A stretch of DNA of 64,000 nt, from positions 1,364,001 through 1,428,000 of the forward strand of contig NZ_CAKAKL010000001.1 of assembly GCF_916619195.1 (NCBI RefSeq), written 5' to 3'. A program made the position numbers and the translations under genes. This DNA is from Inquilinus sp. Marseille-Q2685. Lineage in GTDB: Bacteria; Pseudomonadota; Alphaproteobacteria; DSM-16000; Inquilinaceae. Under the pieces are notes generated by a model. The model ran no database searches. It was not told where the DNA came from and worked only from the letters and a program-made list of their open reading frames with translations. Positions 56,545-64,000 of this stretch are shown one piece after another. Positions within the stretch are counted from its first letter, which is position 1. Each line of letters opens with the position of its first letter.

Positions 56545-57630
56545 TCACCTCAGCTTCAGGCTGGAGAGGCCGATCAGGGCCAGGATCACGGCGATGATCC
56601 AGAACCGGATCACGATGGTCGGCTCGGCCCAGCCCTTCTTCTCGTAATGATGGTGCAGCGGCGCCATGCGGAACACCCGCTTGCCGGTCAGCTTGAAGCT
56701 GGCGACCTGCACCATCACCGACACCGCCTCGAGCACGAACAGGCCGCCGATGATGGCCAGCACGATCTCGTGCTTGGTGATCATGGCGATGGCGCCGAGC
56801 GCGCCGCCCATCGACAGCGATCCGGTGTCGCCCATGAACACCATCGCCGGGGGCGCGTTGAACCAGAGGAACCCCAGCGCGCCGCCGATCAGGGCGCCGC
56901 AGAACACCGCCAGCTCGCCGGCGCCCGGGGCGTGGTGGATCTGTAGATATCCGGCGAACACGACATTGCCGGCGAGATAGGCGATCAGGCCGAAGCAGGT
57001 GGCGGCGATGATCACCGGCATGGTGGCGAGGCCGTCCAGCCCGTCGGTCAGGTTGACCGCGTTCGAGGCGCCGACCATGACCAGCATGGCGAAGGGGAAG
57101 AACAGGATGCCGAGCTCGACCATGACATCCTTGAGGAACGGGATGGCGACCGCGGTTTCCCGCACCTCCGGCGTCACCTGCAGGTACCAGTAGACGGCGA
57201 CCAGCGCGATCACCCCCTGCACCACCAGCTTCAGCTTGCCGGAAAGGCCCTTGGGGTTGCGCTTGGTCAGCTTCAGGTAGTCGTCGCCGAAGCCGACCAG
57301 GCCGAAGCCGATCGTCACCAGCAGGACGATCCAGACGAAGGCGTTGCGCAGATCGGCCCAGAGCAGGGTCGAAACCACGATCGCGATCAGGATCATCAGC
57401 CCGCCCATGGTCGGCGTGCCGCGCTTCTTGAAATGGCCCTCCGGCCCGTCCTCGCGGATCGGCTGCCCCGCACCCTGCCGCGACTTCAGCCACCGGATCA
57501 TCGCCGGCCCGATGACGAAGGCGATGACGAGCGCCGTCATCACCGCGGCCCCGGTCCGGAAGGTCAGGTACCGGAACAGGTTGAAGATCAGCGCCTGGTC
57601 GGCGAGCGGGGCAAAGAGGGCCGGAAGCAC
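56545..57630 (-). CDS. mraY: Phospho-N-acetylmuramoyl-pentapeptide transferase
   Basis: A ten-helix membrane enzyme of 361 residues that attaches the MurNAc-pentapeptide to undecaprenyl phosphate, forming lipid I. It has the catalytic [19 protein letters not shown] and [11 protein letters not shown] motifs. The usual length and topology are conserved. It lies 16 bp downstream of murF. Confidence 0.97.
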   Translation of the reverse strand: MLPALFAPLADQALIFNLFRYLTFRTGAAVMTALVIAFVIGPAMIRWLKSRQGAGQPIREDGPEGHFKKRGTPTMGGLMILIAIVVSTLLWADLRNAFVWIVLLVTIGFGLVGFGDDYLKLTKRNPKGLSGKLKLVVQGVIALVAVYWYLQVTPEVRETAVAIPFLKDVMVELGILFFPFAMLVMVGASNAVNLTDGLDGLATMPVIIAATCFGLIAYLAGNVVFAGYLQIHHAPGAGELAVFCGALIGGALGFLWFNAPPAMVFMGDTGSLSMGGALGAIAMITKHEIVLAIIGGLFVLEAVSVMVQVASFKLTGKRVFRMAPLHHHYEKKGWAEPTIVIRFWIIAVILALIGLSSLKLR

Positions 57631-57646
57631 CGGGGACCTGTCCTTT

Positions 57647-59119
57647 TCAGAGGCCGTTGGCGACGCGTTTCGCCGAGGGCTGGGTGTGGGAGGCCCGGTT
57701 CTCGCGCGCCACGTGCAGATTTTCCAGCGCCTCGACGATCACGGCCATGCGGCTGCCGAGCGAGCCCTTGACCATGACGCAGTCGCCCGGGCGCACCGCC
57801 TCGGCCAGGACCGGCGCCAGGGCGGCGCTGTCGGCCGCATGGGCGCCGCGCCGGCCTTCCGGCAGCGCGTCGTGCAGCTGCTTCATGTCCGGGCCGCAGG
57901 TGAAGACCAGGTCGATGTCGCTGGCCAGCACATGCTGCTTCAGCGCCGCGTGCAGGGCCGGCGAGTCGGGGCCGAGCTCGAGCATGTCGCCGAGCACGGC
58001 GATGCGGCGCCCGTCGGGGCCGCTGTCGACCCCGCCCAGCACCTGGAGGCTGGCGGCGACCGAGACCGGGCTGGCGTTGTAGCTCTCGTCGATCAGCAGC
58101 AGCTTGCCGGCCTGGCCGCCGCGCTGCAGCTCGATCGTGATCCGCGCGCCGCGGCCGCGCAGCGGCGTGATCCGGCCCATGGCGCGGGCGGCGCCGCCGA
58201 TGTTGGCGCCCATCGCCTTGGCCGCCAGCAGCACCGACAGGCTGTTCAGCACCCAGTGCCTGCCCGGGGCGGACAGGGTGTAGCGCACCGGTTCGCCCAG
58301 GATCACGGCGTCGACCGCGCTGGCCGCGGTGTGCAGCGAGCAGTCGACCAGCCGGGCGTCGGCCTCGGCATGCTCGCCGAAGCTCCAGATCCGGCCGACG
58401 CCCTGGGTCCGGGCATGGGCGACCAGGCGCGGGAAGAACGGGTTGTCGCGGTTCAGGATCGCCGTGCTCTCCGGCCCCATGCCGCGGAAGATCTCGGCCT
58501 TGGCGTCGGCGATGCCCTCGACCGAATGGAAATGCGCGGCGTGCACCGCCTCGACATTGGTGATGATGGCGACGTCCGGCTCGACCAGCCGGGACAGCGG
58601 CGCGATCTCGCCGGCATGGTTCATGCCGAGCTCGAACACGCCATAGGCGACCTGCTCCGGCATCCGCGACAGGCTGAGCGGCGCGCCCCACTGGTTGTTC
58701 AGATTGCCCTGGGAGGCATAGGCCGGAGCGGTGGCCGACAGGGCCAGCTTCAGCGCCTCCTTGGTGCTGGTCTTGCCGACCGAGCCGGTGACGCCGACGA
58801 CCCGAGCCTCGCTGCGCATGCGGGCGAAGCGCGCCAGGTCGGTCAGCCCGTCCATGGTGTCCTCGACCACCAAGAGCGGCGCATCATGCGGCACGCCCTG
58901 CGGCACCCGGTCGACCATCACCGCCGCGGCGCCCTTGGCCAGGGCGTCCTTGACGTAGTCGTGGCCGTCGAAGTTCGGCCCGCGCAGCGCCACGAACAGG
59001 TCACCCGCCACGACCGAGCGGCTGTCGATCGAGACGCCGGTCGCCGCCCACTCGCCGACCTGCATCCCGTTGGTTGCGGCGGCCGCCTCCGCGGCCGGCC
59101 AGAGCGCAGGGGTGGTCAT
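57647..59119 (-). CDS. murF: UDP-N-acetylmuramoyl-tripeptide--D-alanyl-D-alanine ligase
   Basis: Adds D-Ala-D-Ala to complete the pentapeptide; 490 residues. The ATP loop is [14 protein letters not shown], with [11 protein letters not shown] and [13 protein letters not shown] as Mur ligase blocks. The ATG at 59119 overlaps the murE stop by ATGA; an ATG five codons upstream is a less likely start. The C-terminal tail after ALENLH is longer than in E. coli. Confidence 0.96.
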   Translation of the reverse strand: MTTPALWPAAEAAAATNGMQVGEWAATGVSIDSRSVVAGDLFVALRGPNFDGHDYVKDALAKGAAAVMVDRVPQGVPHDAPLLVVEDTMDGLTDLARFARMRSEARVVGVTGSVGKTSTKEALKLALSATAPAYASQGNLNNQWGAPLSLSRMPEQVAYGVFELGMNHAGEIAPLSRLVEPDVAIITNVEAVHAAHFHSVEGIADAKAEIFRGMGPESTAILNRDNPFFPRLVAHARTQGVGRIWSFGEHAEADARLVDCSLHTAASAVDAVILGEPVRYTLSAPGRHWVLNSLSVLLAAKAMGANIGGAARAMGRITPLRGRGARITIELQRGGQAGKLLLIDESYNASPVSVAASLQVLGGVDSGPDGRRIAVLGDMLELGPDSPALHAALKQHVLASDIDLVFTCGPDMKQLHDALPEGRRGAHAADSAALAPVLAEAVRPGDCVMVKGSLGSRMAVIVEALENLHVARENRASHTQPSAKRVANGL

Positions 59120-60573
59120 GGCGTTCGTCTCCATCGCGGGTCGCTCTTCACATCGGTCACGGCTGCGCGCGCCTGCTCCGCATCGTCGAACGGGCGTACG
59201 TCATCGCCGATAATCTGGCCGGTCTCATGGCCCTTTCCGGCCACGACCAGGACATCCTCGGGGCCGAGCCCGCCGACCGCGGCGCGGATGGCCTCGGCCC
59301 GGTCGCCGATCTCGGCGGCGCCGGGGCAGCCGGCCAGCACCTGGCGGCGGATCTCGGCCGGGTCCTCGCTGCGCGGGTTGTCGTCGGTGACGATCACGCG
59401 GTCGGCCAGGCGCGCCGCGATCTCGCCCATCAGCGGGCGCTTGGCGCGATCGCGGTCGCCGCCGCAGCCGAACACCACGACCAGCGCGCCGCGGGTGTGA
59501 GGACGCAGGGCGTTCAGCACAGTCTCCAGCGCGCCCGGCTTGTGCGAGTAGTCGACATAGACCGGGGCGCCGTTCGGGTGGCTGGCCACCAGCTCGACCC
59601 GGCCCGGGATGCCCTTCAGCTGCTCCAGGAGGCCGGCGGCAGTATCCAGGTCGGCGCCGTCGGCCGTCACCAGCGCCAGCGCGGTCAGGACATTGTAGGC
59701 CTGGAAGCCGCCGACCAGCGGCAGCTCCGCCCGATACGCCTTGCCGCCGGCGGTGAAGCGCAGGTCAATGCCGTGCGGCAGCGGCTCGGCCCGGTCCAGC
59801 CGGAACTCCCGGCCGGCGCGGCCCAGGGTCAGCACGGTTCGGCCGGCGGCACGGGCGCGGGCGACCAGCCCCGCCGCCTCCGGCACGTCGGCATTGATCA
59901 CGGCGGTGCCGCCGGGCTGGAGCACCTCGTCGAACAGCCGCGCCTTGGCCGCCAGATAGGTCTCCATGGTGGCGTGGTAGTCGAGATGGTCCTGGGTGAA
60001 GTTGGTGAACGCCGCCAGCGTCACCCGCACCCCGTCCAGCCGGAACTGATCGAGGCCGTGCGACGACGCCTCCATCGCCAGCCTGGTCACCCCGGCCGCG
60101 GCCAGGTCGGCCAGCTCGGCATGCAGCGCCACCGGGTCCGGCGTGGTCAGCGAGCCGTAGCGTTCGCGGCCCGGCGCCATCACCCCGAGCGTGCCCAGGC
60201 TGGCCGCCTGGTGGCCCAGGAGGGTCCAGAGCTGGCGGGCGAAGTTGACGGTCGAGGTCTTGCCGCTGGGGCCGGTGACGGCGGCGATGGTGGCCGGCTG
60301 CTGCCCCGAGAACGCCGCGGCCCTCAGCGCCAGGCGGCGGCGCGGGTTCGGATCGGTGATCAGCGTCGCCTGTGCGCCCGGCGGCAGCACCGTACCCTCC
60401 GGCGCCAGGATCGCCGCGGCGCCGGCGGTCAGCGCATCGGCGATGAAGACGCGGCCGTCGGCGCGCGCGCCCGGCAGGGCCGCGAACAGGAAGCCGGGCC
60501 GGACGGCGCGGGAATCCGCGGTCAGCCCCTTGAGGCCGGCAGGAAGGAGCGAGGAGTCAGGAACGCCGGGCAT
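59116..60573 (-). CDS. murE: UDP-N-acetylmuramoyl-tripeptide synthetase (meso-DAP adding)
   Basis: Adds the third residue to UDP-MurNAc-L-Ala-D-Glu; 485 residues. The motif DDNPRSEDP shows specificity for meso-diaminopimelate rather than lysine. Other blocks are TADSRAV at the N-terminus, TNFTQDHLDYH, and FGCGGDRDRAKRPLM. The ATP loop reads VTGPSGKTST, where most MurE proteins have GTNGKTS; the lysine and flanking residues are kept. Confidence 0.95.
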   Translation of the reverse strand: MPGVPDSSLLPAGLKGLTADSRAVRPGFLFAALPGARADGRVFIADALTAGAAAILAPEGTVLPPGAQATLITDPNPRRRLALRAAAFSGQQPATIAAVTGPSGKTSTVNFARQLWTLLGHQAASLGTLGVMAPGRERYGSLTTPDPVALHAELADLAAAGVTRLAMEASSHGLDQFRLDGVRVTLAAFTNFTQDHLDYHATMETYLAAKARLFDEVLQPGGTAVINADVPEAAGLVARARAAGRTVLTLGRAGREFRLDRAEPLPHGIDLRFTAGGKAYRAELPLVGGFQAYNVLTALALVTADGADLDTAAGLLEQLKGIPGRVELVASHPNGAPVYVDYSHKPGALETVLNALRPHTRGALVVVFGCGGDRDRAKRPLMGEIAARLADRVIVTDDNPRSEDPAEIRRQVLAGCPGAAEIGDRAEAIRAAVGGLGPEDVLVVAGKGHETGQIIGDDVRPFDDAEQARAAVTDVKSDPRWRRTP

Positions 60574-60576
60574 GGC

Positions 60577-62331
60577 TCATCCCTCCTCGACCGCCGCCTG
60601 CTGGGCACCGCCGGCAACGGACCCCACGGGCAGCGCCAGCTGCTGCAGGATCGCCGGGTCGTTCGGGTCCTTCGGCTCGACCCCCATCATCGGCCCCATG
60701 CGGGCGATGATCTGGCCGCCCAGCGGCGCCGCGTTCCAGCCGGCGGTATTGTAGCCGTAAGTGCCCGGGATCGCCTGGGCATCCTCCAGCATGGTCATGA
60801 CGACGTATTTCGGATCATAGGCCGGGAAGATGCCGACGAAGTCGGTCACCCCGGCCTTGCGGTTGTAGCCGCCCCGCACCGCCTTGTTGGCCGAGCCGGT
60901 CTTGGCGCCGACGAAATAGCCGGGAACTTCCGCCTTGGTGGCGGTGCCGCTGACGGTCACGACCCGCATCAGCGCCCGCATCGTCCGCGACAGCTCGGGC
61001 GACAGCACCCGCTTTCCCGGAACCGGCTGGGACGGGTCGCGCTTGAACAGCGTCGGCGGATGGAGAATGCCGCCATTGACCACGGCGGCGACCGCAGTGA
61101 CGAGCTGGACCGGGGTGACCGCCATGCCGTGGCCGTAGGAGATGGTCATGCCGCTGACCTGGCTCCAGGGCTGCGGCACCATCGGCGACCCGACCTCCGG
61201 CAGCTCGAGCGGCGACGGCTTCGTCAGCCCGAGCCGGGCCAGGAACTCCTTCTGCCGTTCCAGCCCCGCCGCCTCGAACATGTGCACCGAGCCGGTGTTC
61301 ATCGACTGGCGGAAGATCTCGTAGACGCTCCACCGGCCGGACTGCGGCTCGGCCCGGAAGTTGCGGATGGTGAAGCGGCCGACCCGGATCGGGCTCTGGT
61401 CATAGGTGGTCTGGAGGGTCGAGGTGCCACTCTCCAACGCCAGGGCGGTGTTAAAGATCTTGAAGGTGGAGCCCATCTCGTACACGCCGAGCGTGTTCCG
61501 GTTGAACAGGGCGTCCTGGGAGGCGGCGGTCGGGTCGTAGGGGTTGAAGTCCGGCAGCGAGACCATGGACAGGATCTCGCCGGTCTTGACGTCCATGATC
61601 AGGACGTTGCCGGCCGTCGCCTTGAACTTGGTGATCGCCGCCTGCAGCTCGTTCCGCACCATCTCCTGCAGCCGCAGGTCGATCGACAGCGCCACCGACT
61701 CGCCGTTCTGCAGCCGGTCGTCCAGGCTCTTCTCCAGCCCGGCGATGCCCTGCGCGTCGATGTTGGTGAAGCCGACGACATGCGAGGTCAGATTGCCGGC
61801 CGGGTAATAGCGGCGCTCTTCGTTCTGGAAGGCGAGGCCGGGGATGCCCAGCCGGTTGACCTCGTATTGCTGGGTCGGGGTCAGGCCCCGCTTCAACCAG
61901 ACGAAGCGGCGGTCGGCCGACAGGTCGGCCAGCAGCTTGGTCTGGTCCAGGGCGGGCAGCACCTTGCTCAGGCGCAGCGCGGCCTCGATCGGGTCCAGCA
62001 CCAGCTTCGGGTCGGCATAGAGCGACACCGAGGGCAGCGTGGTGGCCAGGATCAGCCCGTTGCGGGCGCGCAGCTCCGCCCGGTCGGCGACCGGGGCGAC
62101 GGCGGAGACGGCGCGGTTGGCGAGGCTGCTGTCGGCATCGCTGCCGAAGGCCATCAGGTCGACCAGCCGCAGGCCGATGCCGGCGAAGGCCAGGCTGAAC
62201 ACGAGGGCGCTGATGACGACGCGCTGGCGGCCAGTCTCGATGGCCGCGGAAAGCCGTTGAGCCGGCCGAAGGGCCGGCTCCGTCTGCCGCGGTGCATTCG
62301 TCGGGAAGCCATCCAGCGCGTCGGCCGTCAT
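60577..62331 (-). CDS. ftsI: Septal transpeptidase FtsI (penicillin-binding protein 3)
   Basis: A class B PBP of 584 residues that cross-links septal peptidoglycan. One N-terminal transmembrane helix (VVISALVFSLAFAGIGLRLV) is followed by a pedestal domain and the transpeptidase domain with S288-TF-K291, S343-M-N345 and K477-T-G-S480. The third motif is KTGS rather than the commoner KTGT. Its ATG overlaps the ftsL stop by ATGA. Confidence 0.96.
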   Translation of the reverse strand: MTADALDGFPTNAPRQTEPALRPAQRLSAAIETGRQRVVISALVFSLAFAGIGLRLVDLMAFGSDADSSLANRAVSAVAPVADRAELRARNGLILATTLPSVSLYADPKLVLDPIEAALRLSKVLPALDQTKLLADLSADRRFVWLKRGLTPTQQYEVNRLGIPGLAFQNEERRYYPAGNLTSHVVGFTNIDAQGIAGLEKSLDDRLQNGESVALSIDLRLQEMVRNELQAAITKFKATAGNVLIMDVKTGEILSMVSLPDFNPYDPTAASQDALFNRNTLGVYEMGSTFKIFNTALALESGTSTLQTTYDQSPIRVGRFTIRNFRAEPQSGRWSVYEIFRQSMNTGSVHMFEAAGLERQKEFLARLGLTKPSPLELPEVGSPMVPQPWSQVSGMTISYGHGMAVTPVQLVTAVAAVVNGGILHPPTLFKRDPSQPVPGKRVLSPELSRTMRALMRVVTVSGTATKAEVPGYFVGAKTGSANKAVRGGYNRKAGVTDFVGIFPAYDPKYVVMTMLEDAQAIPGTYGYNTAGWNAAPLGGQIIARMGPMMGVEPKDPNDPAILQQLALPVGSVAGGAQQAAVEEG

Positions 62332-63083
62332 CGAATTCCCCGTGGCGCCTCGAGGCCGGAGAGCAGGGCGCCGATCGGATCATCCGATGCGGCGGCCCGG
62401 GTCGGGGTCAGGGCCTGGGCCACGGCCTCCAGCGGTGCCGTGGGCCGGCGCGGCGCCACCACCGGCCGGATCGGGACATCGGCCGTCGCGACCCGGGTGA
62501 CGGGAGGGGCCGAGACCGGCGGCTGCGCCGAGGGGGCCACGGCCGGGGCCGCCACCGGCGCCGGCCGGACCTCGACCGCCGCCATCTGCACCGGGGCGGC
62601 GGGCGCGGCCGGCTGGGCCGGGGCAACGGCCGGCTGGGGCGAAACGGCTGGGGTCTGGACGGGCATCGGCGCGGCCGCGGCAAGGAGGACACCGCCCTCG
62701 CCGGGCCGGTGGCCGGGCAGGGGCACGGGCCCGAAGCTGGGCAGCGCATCGACCTGGGCGACCAGCGACGCCGGCGGCGTCGTGGGCTCGCCGTCGAGCG
62801 ACGGCAGCGGCATCGGGACGTCCGCCGCGCTGGCGATCATCTGCGTGGGCGCGATCGGGCGCAGCTTCGTAAACTGGTCCGTCAGCGCCTGCAAGCGCGA
62901 CGGCTGGTTCAGGAACGCCCATTCGGCATGCATCACCCGGATCGAATCCTGTTCCCGCAGGATCGACCGGTTGAGGCCGCGCAGCTCGCCTTCCAGCGCC
63001 TGCACCTCGTAGCTGGTCTTGAACAGGAACGCGCTCGACGCCCCGATGAGGCCGAGCCAGATCATCGTGCCGACGCGGATCAT
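62328..63083 (-). CDS. ftsL: FtsL-like division protein with long Pro/Ala-rich tail
   Basis: A 251-residue protein in the ftsL position between rsmH and ftsI. A single transmembrane helix ([16 protein letters not shown]) is followed by a short coiled coil ([21 protein letters not shown]) and [20 protein letters not shown], which is the FtsL core. The remaining ~170 residues are a low-complexity Pro/Ala/Val periplasmic extension; FtsL proteins are usually 90-130 residues. It overlaps rsmH and ftsI by four bases each. Confidence 0.85.
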   Translation of the reverse strand: MIRVGTMIWLGLIGASSAFLFKTSYEVQALEGELRGLNRSILREQDSIRVMHAEWAFLNQPSRLQALTDQFTKLRPIAPTQMIASAADVPMPLPSLDGEPTTPPASLVAQVDALPSFGPVPLPGHRPGEGGVLLAAAAPMPVQTPAVSPQPAVAPAQPAAPAAPVQMAAVEVRPAPVAAPAVAPSAQPPVSAPPVTRVATADVPIRPVVAPRRPTAPLEAVAQALTPTRAAASDDPIGALLSGLEAPRGIR

Positions 63084-64000
63084 GCTGCCACCCTCCCCCT
63101 ATCCCCGCCCCCATGGCCAACCGGCGGCCAAGCCGGAGCCTCGCTGCGGATCGCCGCCCGCAGCCGCGCCGACCGGGCGCGCGGGTTGCTGCGGGTCTCG
63201 GCCTCGCCCGGCGTGACCGACCGCTTGGCCGCCAGGCGGAAGCTCGGCGCCCGGGCTTCGCCGCCGGGCGCCGCGACATGACGGGACACGCCGCCGCCGG
63301 CGCCGCTGCGCTCCGCCAGGAAGCGCTTGACGCGACGGTCCTCCAGGCTGTGGAAAGTGACCACGGCGAGCCGTCCCCCGGGCCTCAGCAGGCGTTCGGC
63401 CCCGCTCAAGCCGTGGTCGAGTTCGGTCAGTTCCTCATTCACCCACAGGCGCAGCGCCTGGAAGGTGCGCGTCGCCGGATCGATGCCGTCCTTCGACCGC
63501 GGCACCACCCGGCGCACGATCTCGGCCAGCTGCAGCGTGCGCTCGATCCGCGCCTCCTTGCGCGCGGCGACGATGGCGCGGGCGACGCGGCGCGACAGGC
63601 GCTCCTCGCCGTATTCGTAGATCACGTCGGCCAGCTCGGCCTCGGGCATGGCGTTGACCACGTCGGCGGCGCTCTGCCCATCCCGTCCCATGCGCATGTC
63701 GAGCGGGCCGTCGGCGCGGAAGGAGAAGCCGCGCGCCGGGTCGTCGAGCTGCGGCGAGGACACGCCGAGATCCAGCACCACCCCGTCCGCCTGCTCGCCG
63801 ACCAGCGAGTCCATGGCGCCGAAGCGGCCCTCGACGATGCGGAACCGGCCCGGCTGCTCGGCCTCCAGGCGGCGCCCCTCCGCCACCGCCTCGGGGTCGC
63901 GGTCGATGCCGACCACCCGGCAATCGGCCGCCGCCAGCAGGCCGCGGGCATAGCCGCCGCGGCCGAAGGTGCCATCGACGATCAGGTCGCCGTCGCGCGG
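63080..64000 (-). CDS. rsmH: 16S rRNA (cytosine-1402-N4)-methyltransferase, C-terminal part (start beyond window)
   Basis: Methylates C1402 of 16S rRNA. About 306 residues are visible; the first residues lie beyond base 64000. The frame opens with [15 protein letters not shown], the SAM-binding motif, then [10 protein letters not shown] and [21 protein letters not shown], all hallmarks of RsmH/MraW. The C-terminal [11 protein letters not shown] is typical. It is the first visible gene of the dcw run; mraZ would be expected just upstream, outside the window. Confidence 0.96.
   Translation of the reverse strand, partial: PRDGDLIVDGTFGRGGYARGLLAAADCRVVGIDRDPEAVAEGRRLEAEQPGRFRIVEGRFGAMDSLVGEQADGVVLDLGVSSPQLDDPARGFSFRADGPLDMRMGRDGQSAADVVNAMPEAELADVIYEYGEERLSRRVARAIVAARKEARIERTLQLAEIVRRVVPRSKDGIDPATRTFQALRLWVNEELTELDHGLSGAERLLRPGGRLAVVTFHSLEDRRVKRFLAERSGAGGGVSRHVAAPGGEARAPSFRLAAKRSVTPGEAETRSNPRARSARLRAAIRSEAPAWPPVGHGGGDRGRVAA

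Noticed and set aside
59074-63012. A 1312-codon open frame on the plus strand opposite murF, murE, ftsI and ftsL
   Set aside because: It is antisense to well-conserved dcw genes, has no ribosome-binding site and reads as low-complexity Arg/Gly/Gln/His sequence. This is the usual artefact of very GC-rich DNA.

Overview
The window is very GC-rich chromosomal DNA with high-GC third codon positions. It fits an alphaproteobacterium, most likely of the Rhodospirillales/Azospirillales type. Supporting signs are a GTTC-N7-GTTC LexA box before dinB, the alphaproteobacterial order of the division and cell-wall (dcw) cluster, an FtsZ ending in [11 protein letters not shown], a DUF1127 protein, a TctABC system and palindromic intergenic repeats typical of that class. 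The genus cannot be read from the sequence. No rRNA, tRNA, CRISPR array, insertion sequence or prophage was seen.

Left part (1-21,500), mostly metabolism and transport. The glutathione-dependent formaldehyde pair frmA-fghA (fghA cut by the window edge) diverges from a complete oligopeptide ABC importer (1669-7212). That importer is followed 10 bp later by an S9 prolyl-oligopeptidase-type peptidase, so uptake and hydrolysis of peptides look coupled. Then come a class 3 lipase-like protein, prmA, two MFS transporters, a DUF1127 protein, an Xaa-Pro aminopeptidase, a PhyH-type dioxygenase, small stress-type proteins (CsbD, PPC/DUF296), a MurA whose catalytic loop Cys is replaced by Asp, and a metallophosphatase.

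Middle part (21,500-40,100), accessory in character. It holds a TctCBA tricarboxylate transporter, a membrane coiled-coil protein of unknown function, a DUF1349 protein, a ParDE toxin-antitoxin pair followed by a PD-(D/E)XK-like protein, and an Asp/Glu/hydantoin racemase downstream of a PotABCD-type ABC importer with a divergent FCD-GntR regulator. These are followed by SOS-controlled dinB with a divergent uncharacterised gene, and a large secreted M10/RTX metalloprotease behind an AT-rich promoter region.

Right part (40,160-64,000), all on the minus strand. This is a nearly gap-free envelope and division block, in transcription order rsmH (partial), ftsL, ftsI, murE, murF, mraY, murD, ftsW, murG, murC, ddl, ftsQ, ftsA, ftsZ, lpxC, bamD, recN, ligA. 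Most neighbours in the dcw part overlap by 1-4 bases (ATGA or GTGA), which implies translational coupling. murB, normally between murC and ddl in alphaproteobacteria, is absent: murC and ddl overlap directly. Together with the Asp-type MurA encoded about 30 kb away, the early peptidoglycan precursor steps are the unusual part of an otherwise ordinary cell-wall programme.

I saw no clear new multi-gene system. The best candidates for new biology are the membrane coiled-coil protein at 24,740, the nuclease-like protein behind parDE at 27,115, and the possible SOS partner of dinB at 33,923.
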